From the NCBI GenBank assembly GCA_947627445.1, contig CANQWA010000016.1, forward strand, positions 1 to 57,802: a stretch of DNA of 57,802 nt. Direction: 5' to 3'. The notes beneath the pieces are model-generated. The model ran no database searches. It saw only the letters and a list, made by a program, of their open reading frames with translations, and was not told where the DNA came from. Source of the DNA: an uncultured Ruminococcus sp. Its GTDB lineage: Bacteria > Bacillota > Clostridia > Oscillospirales > Ruminococcaceae. The position numbers were made by a program, and so were the translations under genes. Positions 51,053 to 57,802 of this stretch are shown here, piece by piece (the stretch's first letter is position 1; each line of letters starts with the position of its first letter).

Positions 51053-51973
51053 ATGCAATCAAACATTTCCATCTGGTGGAGACGACTGGCTTCTCTGGTT
51101 GGTGCAGGATACTGTACTCTGATGTGCTGGTTCTCCTATCTGGCAATATTCTACGATGTCACCATCTCCCACAAGGTCGCTTTCTGCGTAGTTTTTACGG
51201 GAATTTCCCTTCTCTCTGTTGCCGCAATGCTCTTCAGCCGGTTTCAGATCCTGACACGACTGGTGGGGATCGTGTTGTTGCCGGCAATTTTTCCGCTGAT
51301 CATGCTTTGTTTCGGAGAGTGGGAAATGATCATTCCCGCTGCCGCCGCCGCTCTTCTCATATTTTTCTTGTCCGGCGCAGGAGAGACGACAAAAACCGTC
51401 TTTGGCGTGATTTATATCCTGCTGTATATTCTTGGCTCTCTGGCATTTTTTATGGTGGTATCCTTTTTTACACCCACCACAGAATCCGTGATACTGGAAT
51501 CCAGTGCTTCCCCCTCCGGCATCTACCGCTGTGAGGTCATACAGACAGATGACAGTTCCGGCGGCAATGTGACCGTACATGTAGAGCCCAATGACCGAGA
51601 TATTTTTCTTCCCCTGATTACCTTCGGGGCACGAGGCTATGACAGAACCGTATATCTGGAGCGACCGGTGCAGGATACAGAGCATCATGCAGAATGGAGC
51701 ACTGCTTCCCGCAGCGAGATTACAAAACAGCTTCTAACCGTCTCTGAAAATATTCAGCTGGAGCTGAATGAAGTACAGTTGACGAAGCTGGGACTTCCCT
51801 CGGATACAGAGAACGTCTATCTCCGAGATCTCTCTGATGCACAGTTAGAGGTTCTGGGTGTCCCAGCGGAAAATGATGTACTCACCTTTGACGGTGAGGT
51901 CTGCTTCCGCACTTATATCGCTGTTCTTGAGGAATATTTCTCCAAAGAAAACAGAGTGCTGGATCTATTTTAA
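51053..51973 (+). CDS. Unknown membrane protein with extracytoplasmic domain
   Basis: A 306-residue protein. Five membrane helices occupy about residues 12-145 (for example LLPAIFPLIMLCFGEWEMI and IYILLYILGSLAFFMVV). The remaining 160 residues are polar: a beta-rich stretch SGIYRCEVIQTDDSSGGNVTV, then an acidic part ending VLEEYFSKENRVLDLF. I recognise no family. It stands alone, with its own promoter and a long leader containing a hairpin; the ribosome site is weak (TAAGG), so the start is less certain than most. Confidence 0.65.
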   Translation: MQSNISIWWRRLASLVGAGYCTLMCWFSYLAIFYDVTISHKVAFCVVFTGISLLSVAAMLFSRFQILTRLVGIVLLPAIFPLIMLCFGEWEMIIPAAAAALLIFFLSGAGETTKTVFGVIYILLYILGSLAFFMVVSFFTPTTESVILESSASPSGIYRCEVIQTDDSSGGNVTVHVEPNDRDIFLPLITFGARGYDRTVYLERPVQDTEHHAEWSTASRSEITKQLLTVSENIQLELNEVQLTKLGLPSDTENVYLRDLSDAQLEVLGVPAENDVLTFDGEVCFRTYIAVLEEYFSKENRVLDLF

Positions 51974-52088
51974 GAGCTTGCTTCGCATCTTCAAACCATC
52001 ATGATTTTGGCGGCTTTTTCCGCATGACTGCGTGAAATAGCCTTGCTGTACAGCAAGGCTGCGTGTTCTGCGATACTGAACAAGCTCT
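51973..52088. repeat. AGAACYTG-family repeat before xylA
   Basis: AGAGCTTGCTTCGCAT at the left and GAACAAGCTCT at the right are inverted ends; inside is a perfect 22-base palindrome AGCCTTGCTG/CAGCAAGGCT (52038-52059). It begins at the stop codon of the preceding gene. Confidence 0.6.
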
Positions 52089-52175
52089 AAAGAATGAAAT
52101 GGCATGTTGTTGCAGCTGCCTCATGCTGCAATTGCCTTTCGATAATCATCATTAAATTTTTAGGAGGCTATCCCA

Positions 52176-53498
52176 ATGAGCGAATTTTTCCAAAACATCC
52201 CCACCATTCCCTACGAGGGAAAAAGCTCCAAGAATCCCCTGGCATTCAAGTTCTACAATCCAGATGAGATCATCGCCGGAAAGACGATGAAGGAACAGCT
52301 GAAGTTTGCTCTTTCCTGGTGGCACACCATGGGCGGTGACGGCACAGATATGTTCGGTGTCGGCACAACGGACAAGACGTGGGGCTGTGATGATTCTGTG
52401 GCTCGTGCAAAGGCAAAAGTTTATGCTGCTTTCGAGATCATGGAAAAGCTGAACATCGACTACTACTGCTTCCACGACAGAGACCTTTCTCCGGAATACG
52501 GCTCTCTATCAGAAACCAACGAAAAACTGGCTGAAATTGTGGATCTCTGTAAGGAAATGCAGGATAAGACCGGCAAGAAGCTGCTGTGGGGCACAGCAAA
52601 ATGCTTTGATCATCCACGCTTCATGCATGGGGCAGGTACCTCTCCCAGTGCGGATGTATTCGCATATGCTGCTGCACAAATTAAAACTGCCATTGATGCA
52701 ACGGTGAAACTAGGTGGTCAGGGCTATGTATTTTGGGGCGGCAGAGAGGGTTATGAGACGCTGCTAAACACCGACATGGGTCTGGAACTGGATAACATGG
52801 CCCGTCTGATGCATCTGGCTGTGGACTATGCAAGAAGCATCGGCTATACCGGTGATTTCTACGTAGAACCCAAGCCCAAGGAGCCCACCAAGCATCAGTA
52901 TGACTTTGATTCTGCAACTGTCATCGGTTTCCTGAACAAGTACGGTCTGGACAAGGATTTTAAGTTGAACATCGAAGCAAACCATGCAACACTGGCACAG
53001 CACACCTTCCAGCACGAGCTGCGTGTGGCAAGAGTGAACGGCATGTTCGGTTCTATCGATGCAAACCAGGGTGATACCCTGTTGGGCTGGGATACCGACC
53101 AATTCCCCACCAATGTTTACGACACCACACTGTGTATGTATGAAGTACTGAAGGCTGGCGGATTTACCAACGGCGGTCTGAACTTTGATGCAAAGGCAAG
53201 ACGCGGTTCCTTCGAGCTGGAAGACATCTTCCACAGCTATATCGCTGGTATGGATGCATTTGCTCTGGGTCTGCGCATTGCGGATAAGCTGATTACGGAC
53301 GGCAGAATTGACAAGTTCATAGCAGACCGCTATGCAAGCTGGACTACTGGTATCGGTGCAGATATCATCTCCGGCAAGGCTGACATGGCTGCTCTGGAAG
53401 CATATGCACTGCAGAAGGGAGAAGTTACCGATTCTCTCACCAGCGGCAGACAGGAACTTCTGGAATCCATCATGAATGATATCATGTTCACATTGTAA
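52176..53498 (+). CDS. xylA: Xylose isomerase
   Basis: Interconverts D-xylose and D-xylulose with two divalent metals. At 440 residues it is the longer class II enzyme. The amino end [25 protein letters not shown] is typical, catalytic His sits in YYCFHDRD (about 107), [15 protein letters not shown] and [16 protein letters not shown] carry metal ligands Glu, and [11 protein letters not shown] the metal-binding Asp residues. GGAGG precedes the ATG at 52176. No xylulokinase or xylose transporter lies beside it; a nitroreductase gene follows 16 bases after the stop. It fits a plant-polysaccharide-degrading lifestyle together with the dockerin protein. Confidence 0.97.
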   Translation: MSEFFQNIPTIPYEGKSSKNPLAFKFYNPDEIIAGKTMKEQLKFALSWWHTMGGDGTDMFGVGTTDKTWGCDDSVARAKAKVYAAFEIMEKLNIDYYCFHDRDLSPEYGSLSETNEKLAEIVDLCKEMQDKTGKKLLWGTAKCFDHPRFMHGAGTSPSADVFAYAAAQIKTAIDATVKLGGQGYVFWGGREGYETLLNTDMGLELDNMARLMHLAVDYARSIGYTGDFYVEPKPKEPTKHQYDFDSATVIGFLNKYGLDKDFKLNIEANHATLAQHTFQHELRVARVNGMFGSIDANQGDTLLGWDTDQFPTNVYDTTLCMYEVLKAGGFTNGGLNFDAKARRGSFELEDIFHSYIAGMDAFALGLRIADKLITDGRIDKFIADRYASWTTGIGADIISGKADMAALEAYALQKGEVTDSLTSGRQELLESIMNDIMFTL

Positions 53499-53514
53499 GA
53501 AGAGGACGAACATC

Positions 53515-54045
53515 ATGAATTTTATCACACTTGCAAAAAAACGCTGCTCCATTCGCTCCTATGAGGACAAGCCAATAGAGCCGGAAAAGATCCAAGCAAT
53601 CCTGGAAGCCGGCCGCCTTGCCCCTACTGGTGTGAATTTGCAGGAACAGCGTCTGCTGGTAGTACAATCTCCGGAAGGCATTGAAAAAATGGCAGAAGCC
53701 GTTGTCAAGCCGGAAGCTTATACTGCAAAAGCATTCATCATCGTCTGCGCAGAAAAGAACGCTGCGTGGGTGAGAAAATTTGACCAGCACAACATCTATG
53801 AGATTGATGCTTCTATCGTGACCACCTATATGATGCTTGCTGCTACAGAACTGGGTCTTGGCTCACTGTGGGTATGCCGTTTCAAGGAGGATGTACTCCG
53901 TGAGGCGTTTCATATTCCTGAAGCCTATGTACCGGTGAATATTCTCTGTCTGGGTTATGCCAATCCGGAAGCTGTCAAGCCGGTGGATCGTTATGACACC
54001 GACAGAAAGCCTCTTTCTGATACCGTCTGGTATGAGTCATTTTAA
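53515..54045 (+). CDS. Nitroreductase family flavoprotein
   Basis: A 176-residue FMN-dependent oxidoreductase. FITLAKKRCSIRSYEDKPIE opens the domain with the Arg-x-Ser-x-Arg FMN-phosphate contact; ILEAGRLAPTGVNLQEQR and LGLGSLWVCRF are further family motifs. It forms a dimer and reduces nitro compounds or quinones with NAD(P)H; the physiological substrate cannot be told. The start at 53515 has AGAGGA upstream. Cotranscription with xylA is likely from the 16-base gap but functional linkage is unclear. Confidence 0.9.
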   Translation: MNFITLAKKRCSIRSYEDKPIEPEKIQAILEAGRLAPTGVNLQEQRLLVVQSPEGIEKMAEAVVKPEAYTAKAFIIVCAEKNAAWVRKFDQHNIYEIDASIVTTYMMLAATELGLGSLWVCRFKEDVLREAFHIPEAYVPVNILCLGYANPEAVKPVDRYDTDRKPLSDTVWYESF

Positions 54046-54046
54046 G

Positions 54047-54200
54047 ATCCAGATTCAAAAATGTTGCTCCGCCCATTCCAACTTGCCCATACAGGCGCAG
54101 ACGCAAATCGCAGGCAACCTGTGGGTTGTCAAGATTTGCCGCGCAGAGATTTTGCCTTTTCGGCAAATATGGACGGCAAGATTTCATGAGAGAAGCAATC
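54047..54200. repeat. Diverged AGAACYTG-family repeat
   Basis: TCAAAAATGTTGCTC and CCTTTTCGGCAAAT match internal blocks of the copy at 4639-4801, with other parts strongly changed. No gene is present. Confidence 0.45.
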
Positions 54201-54210
54201 ATATCGAATC

Positions 54211-54247
54211 AAAATCCGCAAAAGCTGTAACCGCTTCTGCGGATTTT
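54211..54247 (+). terminator. Terminator after xylA-nitroreductase
   Basis: AAAATCCGC...GCGGATTTTT with a short inner AGC/GCT pairing. Confidence 0.85.
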
Positions 54248-54290
54248 TGTTGTTTCATAGAATATTTACAATTTTAACTGCTTTTTCCTA

Positions 54291-54319
54291 TTGACAAAAC
54301 TGTTCTTACTGTATATACT
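54291..54319 (+). promoter_or_regulatory. Promoter of the GntR-ABC operon
   Basis: TTGACA (54291-54296), 17-base spacer, TATACT (54314-54319). Confidence 0.85.
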
Positions 54320-54330
54320 GTATATATACA
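54307..54330. promoter_or_regulatory. Probable GntR autoregulatory operator
   Basis: ACTGTATATACTGTATATAT contains two overlapping GTATATAC-type palindromes covering the -10 box, so the operon's own regulator would block the polymerase. Confidence 0.55.
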
Positions 54331-54353
54331 ATATGCATAAACGAGGTGATAGT

Positions 54354-54731
54354 TTGAACATATTCATTGACAACAAAAGCGGTGTACCCATTTATGACCA
54401 AATTTATACCCAGATCAAGGACTGTATCATCAGCGGCGGCCTGAAAGAGGACGATATCCTTCCCTCTATCCGGAATCTGGCAAAGGATCTGCGGATCAGC
54501 GTCATTACGACCAAACGTGCCTATGACGAGCTGGAACGGGAAGGTTTCATTTACACGGTGGCAGGGAAAGGATGTTTTGTTGCGCCAAAAAATGTAGATC
54601 TGCTGCAGGAAGAGAATCTAAAACGCATTGAAAATCTGCTTCAGGAAGTGCAGTGTCTGGCGGCAAGCTGCGGTCTCAGCCGTCAGGAAATCATAGAAAT
54701 CTATCAGACATTAGAGGAGGCTGACAAATGA
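54354..54731 (+). CDS. GntR-family regulator, YtrA type
   Basis: A 125-residue repressor. The winged helix-turn-helix fills residues 5-75 (GVPIYDQIYTQIKDCIISG, then LRISVITTKRAYDELEREGF). The carboxy part is only about 45 residues, too short for a sugar- or fatty-acid-binding domain; this is the YtrA subgroup, which controls adjacent ABC transporters. The start is probably TTG at 54354, since GAGGTG stands six bases before it; an in-frame ATG at 54333 precedes the site and is less likely. Its stop overlaps the ATPase ATG. Confidence 0.88.
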   Translation: MNIFIDNKSGVPIYDQIYTQIKDCIISGGLKEDDILPSIRNLAKDLRISVITTKRAYDELEREGFIYTVAGKGCFVAPKNVDLLQEENLKRIENLLQEVQCLAASCGLSRQEIIEIYQTLEEADK

Positions 54732-55576
54732 ACGCATTGGAAATTAAAGATCTTAGAAAAAACTATTCTGATTTTTCTTTGGACGGTCTGAATCTGACAC
54801 TGCCCACTGGCTGTATCATGGGACTTGTGGGCGAAAACGGCGCAGGAAAAAGCACTACAATCAAGCTGATCTTAAATATGGTCCACAAGGACAGCGGAAC
54901 AATCTCCATTTTCAGCAAGGATCATCAGCAATATGACAGAAATATCAAGGAGGACATTGGCTTTGTACTGGACGAAGTGGGTTTTCCCGGCACATTTTAC
55001 TGGAAAGATATCCACAAAGTTATGTCGCGCACCTATAAAAACTGGGATGAACCACTATTTCTGAAATATATGAAGCAATTTCATCTTCCGGAAAACAAAA
55101 AGTTTTTTGAATATTCAAAGGGCATGAAAATGCGTCTGGGACTTGCCGTGGCACTTTCTCATCATGCAAAGCTATTGATCTTAGACGAAGCCACCAACGG
55201 GTTAGACCCAGTAGTACGGGACGAGGTCCTGCATATTCTCTCTGAATTCACCAGAGATGAAAGCCATTCTATTCTGATCTCTTCCCATATTGTCAGCGAT
55301 CTGGAAAAACTATGCGATTACATTGCCTTTCTCCATCAGGGCAGGATGATGCTTTGTGAGGAGAAAGACATCCTCTGTGAACGGTATGGAATGCTTCGCT
55401 GCACTTCACAGCAGCTAAATCAGATTGAGCCATCTGCAATCATTGGCAAAAAAGAAAACGCTTACGGTACAGAGGCGATTGTCCGGAGAGATCGAATCCC
55501 TACAAGTTTTACCATCAGTCCGGTAAGCTTAGAAGAACTATTTGTATTTATGGTAAGAAAGGACGTTTCCCTATGA
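54728..55576 (+). CDS. ABC transporter ATP-binding protein, YtrB-like
   Basis: A 282-residue ATPase: Walker A GENGAGKSTT near residues 36-45, signature YSKGMKMRLG, Walker B LLILDEATNGLDP. EATNGLD in place of EPTxGLD is a common variant in this subgroup. Its ATG overlaps the GntR stop as ATGA and its stop overlaps the permease start in the same way, so all three are coupled. Likely function: envelope-stress or peptide-antibiotic export, as for ytr operons; not provable here. Confidence 0.9.
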   Translation: MNALEIKDLRKNYSDFSLDGLNLTLPTGCIMGLVGENGAGKSTTIKLILNMVHKDSGTISIFSKDHQQYDRNIKEDIGFVLDEVGFPGTFYWKDIHKVMSRTYKNWDEPLFLKYMKQFHLPENKKFFEYSKGMKMRLGLAVALSHHAKLLILDEATNGLDPVVRDEVLHILSEFTRDESHSILISSHIVSDLEKLCDYIAFLHQGRMMLCEEKDILCERYGMLRCTSQQLNQIEPSAIIGKKENAYGTEAIVRRDRIPTSFTISPVSLEELFVFMVRKDVSL

Positions 55577-56223
55577 AAGGCATATTGACAAAGGATTTGT
55601 ATCTGATCAAGAAAACCTGTAAATTCTATCTGATATTTCTATTGCCCATCATGATTATATCCATGGGAGTTCCCCTGAATACGATAGAAAACCCCTATGG
55701 CTTTCTATTCTATTTTACAGTGGTAACTGCACTGATCCCCTCGACAGCGATCCCCTTTACGCTGATCTCAAATGATGAAAAAAGCGGTTGGAACACCTAT
55801 AGTGTTGCCATGCCTTATACACGAAAGGAAATCGTCTCCTCCAAATATATTTGCTCCCTGATGCTGACAGTGAGCTCGTCCCTGATTTGCTTTTTGCTGC
55901 AATGCCTCAATTTGTTTCTCCGGAAAAGCGGTTCATTTGAAATGACTCTGGTAACTCTGCTGGGAAATGTGATTATTGCAGTGTTCACCTTGTCTATGAT
56001 TCTGCCGTTTTTATTCAAATTCGGTGTTGAAAAAGGCAGACTTGTTTACACAATTGCCACTGCATGCATTTATGCCATGATCTTTTCAACGACCTCTGTC
56101 GTACAGACCATCTCCATTCAGATCTCACCCTGGATCGATGTTGCGGTCATCCCCTGTATTTTGATCTTACTGGCTCTGTCATGGTATTTGTCTGTCGTCT
56201 TTTTTCAGAAACGGGAGTTTTGA
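55573..56223 (+). CDS. ABC-2 type permease (ABC2_membrane_5-like)
   Basis: A 216-residue membrane protein with six spans, starting MKGILTKDLYLIKKTCKFYL, a typical beginning of the small ABC-2 permeases that go with YtrA-type regulators. It is the third gene of the operon. Its last 45 bases overlap the end of a converging gene on the other strand. Confidence 0.85.
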   Translation: MKGILTKDLYLIKKTCKFYLIFLLPIMIISMGVPLNTIENPYGFLFYFTVVTALIPSTAIPFTLISNDEKSGWNTYSVAMPYTRKEIVSSKYICSLMLTVSSSLICFLLQCLNLFLRKSGSFEMTLVTLLGNVIIAVFTLSMILPFLFKFGVEKGRLVYTIATACIYAMIFSTTSVVQTISIQISPWIDVAVIPCILILLALSWYLSVVFFQKREF

Positions 56224-56931
56224 CAATAACACAGGAATACCATACATGCCTGCCCAGATTAGTGCGATCAGTACGGGGAAACCAATGAGATGACTGCCGA
56301 AAGTCTGCTCAAACCAGACCAACGGCGAACCCTTGGAAGGTCTTTCCAGAAAGAAAAAATTCGTTCCGAAGTACCGATTCACCCATGTAATAGGCACACA
56401 TGCGCCGATCATGCAAATCAGACAAAAAGGCAGTCGACTGGCACTGGGACGCATCATGCCCGATGCCAACAAAAGTACCGGTATCAACAGCAGAATGGCA
56501 TGGAGAAAAAAACTGTGGAGATTCATGTAGTTCCACTGGGGTAAGCTGTTCCAATTGGGGAACAGCAGCGCCAGAGCAGCTCCCGGCAAGGAAAAACTGT
56601 ATACCAGTTCTGTCAGCAAGGGCTTGGGAAAAGTTACTGCCGCCAGCTCCAGAAAAATGGAAATACCGCACAGATCGAGGGGCAGATAGCCTGGGCGGAA
56701 CTGCCCCGTCATAATCAGCATCGCATCTTTGCACAACTCCATTCCCAGCATGACATATGCCAATACCCGGAGTACCTTCCGCTTTTGCGCAGAGGAGAGC
56801 CACCGAAATAATCCTATCCCTACCATGCAGATCATAAGAATGCTTCCCAACCAGAACAAATGGGTCAACCCAAAAAGCGCAAATCCCATTTCAGAGGGGA
56901 TATGCTCTTGTGCCGTCCAGAAATTCGTCAT
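56179..56931 (-). CDS. TIGR02206/YwaF-like integral membrane protein
   Basis: A 250-residue protein with six or seven spans. The arrangement with PSEMGFALFGLTHLFWLGSIL near the start, LPLDLCGISIFLELA in the middle and PITWVNRYFGTNFFFLERPS near the end matches the YwaF family of unknown role. GGAGAAAAAT precedes the ATG at 56931. Converges on, and overlaps by 45 bases, the permease gene. Confidence 0.85.
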   Translation of the reverse strand: MTNFWTAQEHIPSEMGFALFGLTHLFWLGSILMICMVGIGLFRWLSSAQKRKVLRVLAYVMLGMELCKDAMLIMTGQFRPGYLPLDLCGISIFLELAAVTFPKPLLTELVYSFSLPGAALALLFPNWNSLPQWNYMNLHSFFLHAILLLIPVLLLASGMMRPSASRLPFCLICMIGACVPITWVNRYFGTNFFFLERPSKGSPLVWFEQTFGSHLIGFPVLIALIWAGMYGIPVLLSKLPFLKKDDRQIP

Positions 56932-57006
56932 ATTTTTCTCCTTTTTCGCAGTAGTACATCTGTTACCATTATACCCGAAAATCCCCTTTTACGCAATCTT
57001 TTCTGT

Positions 57007-57043
57007 AAAAAAGAGGCTGTTCCAGCACGGAACAGCCTCTTTC
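57007..57043 (-). terminator. Terminator of the collagen-like gene
   Basis: On the minus strand AAAGAGGCTGTTCC pairs with GGAACAGCCTCTTTTTT around a five-base loop, 20 bases after the stop. Confidence 0.92.
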
Positions 57044-57062
57044 CTTGTATTCACTATTGGCA

Positions 57063-57802
57063 TCAGGTACTAATCTTCTTTACGGTAAGAATTGCGTTGA
57101 CACCGCTTCCCAGCGTGAGTCCCAGAGCAAGCAATGCGCTTGTTGCCAGGTCAATCACATCACCGGCAGTCAGATTTGTGATAACACTGCCGTTAAATAT
57201 TGAACCTACATTTGCTGCAAGGGTTCTTGTCACAGCCGTTCCAGGTATTGCAACGCTATTGCGGCGAACCTGAACTGTCACTCCCGCTCCTAACGCTGCG
57301 GAAGCATTCGTGAAGAAATTGATCTCATATACACCGTCCTGCGTAACAGTCAGAGTGTTTGTACCGGCTGTCACATCAGATGCAGGCATTGCATTTGCCA
57401 GTGGTATCTGCGTTGTGGATCCTGCAGTAAGCGCAATCGTTTGTGGTGTATCGTTATAGAGTCCTCCATATGCTGCTAAACCATTTGCAGGACCTGTTGC
57501 TCCTGTTGCCCCGGTTGCGCCGTCTGCACCAGTTGCTCCAGTTGGCCCGGTCGGTCCGGTTGCGCCAACTGCGCCAACTGCGCCAACTGCGCCGTCTGCA
57601 CCAGTTGCCCCGGTCGGTCCGGTCGGTCCAGTTGCGCCAACTGCGCCAGTTGCACCGGTTGCTCCAGTTGCTCCGGTCGGTCCAGTCGGTCCGGTTGCAC
57701 CATCTGCGCCAGCTGCGCCGTCTGCACCAGTTGCTCCGGTCGGTCCGGTCGGTCCGGTTGCACCATCTGCGCCAGCTGCGCCGGCTGCACCAGTTGCTCC
57801 AG
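57063..57802 (-). CDS. Collagen-like protein with BclA-type carboxy-terminal domain, 5' end outside the window
   Basis: About 246 codons are visible. From the right edge to about 57,480 the minus strand codes for Gly-X-Y triplets, mainly GPT and GAT, some 35 in a row. After [14 protein letters not shown] comes a domain of about 135 residues with [14 protein letters not shown] and [16 protein letters not shown], a beta-sandwich of the TNF-like kind seen in BclA exosporium glycoproteins. Thr-rich triplets suggest O-glycosylation. In Firmicutes such proteins usually coat spores or cells. The start codon lies beyond 57,802. Confidence 0.85.
   Translation of the reverse strand, partial: GATGAAGAAGADGATGPTGPTGATGADGAAGADGATGPTGPTGATGATGATGAVGATGPTGPTGATGADGAVGAVGAVGATGPTGPTGATGADGATGATGATGPANGLAAYGGLYNDTPQTIALTAGSTTQIPLANAMPASDVTAGTNTLTVTQDGVYEINFFTNASAALGAGVTVQVRRNSVAIPGTAVTRTLAANVGSIFNGSVITNLTAGDVIDLATSALLALGLTLGSGVNAILTVKKIST

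Noticed and set aside
57480-57802. Short tandem repeats that might suggest a CRISPR array
   Set aside because: The period is a multiple of nine bases and translates as Gly-X-Y collagen triplets in an open frame; there are no unique spacers.

Overview
The window looks like a chromosome segment of a spore-forming, low-to-mid-GC Firmicute of the Ruminococcus / Oscillospiraceae type. The pointers are a secreted protein with a type I dockerin, a DUF4364 protein, strong Gram-positive Shine-Dalgarno sites, near-consensus sigma-A promoters, a pro-sigma-K gene and a collagen-like, BclA-like surface protein. This placement is inferred from gene content and style; no database was consulted.

Layout. 1-6.2 kb: a cut-off M16 peptidase gene, the overlapping shikimate genes aroB-aroA-aroC with a DUF4364 gene, and a Na+/Ca2+ exchanger. 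6.2-6.5 kb: tRNA-Gly, tRNA-Arg, tRNA-His. 6.5-11.2 kb: a minus-strand two-component system with its own ABC transporter. 11.4-14.5 kb: a second ABC exporter with a divergent XRE regulator. 14.5-18 kb: a cobalamin riboswitch and a btuFCD-type corrinoid importer. 18-24.1 kb: gltD and gltB. 24.4-36.2 kb: ychF, a MATE transporter, tsaD, a cell-wall amidase, lepA, ppx, ppk1 and a C_GCAxxG_C_C protein. 36.2-37.0 kb: the dockerin gene.

The centrepiece is 37,183-50,142. The sporulation gene sigK (minus strand) is split: its first 206 codons lie at 50,143-50,760 and its last 20 codons at 37,122-37,184. Between them sits a 12,958-bp, visibly AT-richer element. It carries a large serine recombinase at one end, a 46-aa small protein, a reverse transcriptase plus SLATT membrane protein preceded by what looks like a discrete structured RNA, a PTP-like protein, a second serine recombinase, an XRE/XRE divergent switch, a VapE/VirE-type helicase and several unknown genes. 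Joining the two sigK parts at a shared GT dinucleotide restores one 226-codon sigma factor exactly in frame. The excised circle would carry a 50-bp, nearly symmetric attP with GT at its exact centre. This is a sigK-intervening (skin-type) element, inserted inside the recognition helix of sigma region 4.2, that also carries a candidate anti-phage module and has the gene layout of a phage-satellite-like island.

51-57.8 kb: an unknown membrane protein, xylose isomerase, a nitroreductase, a GntR(YtrA-type)/ABC operon, a YwaF-type membrane protein, and the 3' part of the collagen-like gene.

Two families of dispersed intergenic repeats run through the host part. One has GGCAAACCC...GGGTTTGCC ends; the other starts with AGAACYTGTYC. 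They are often side by side and several lie in transcribed leaders. None was recognised inside the sigK element.
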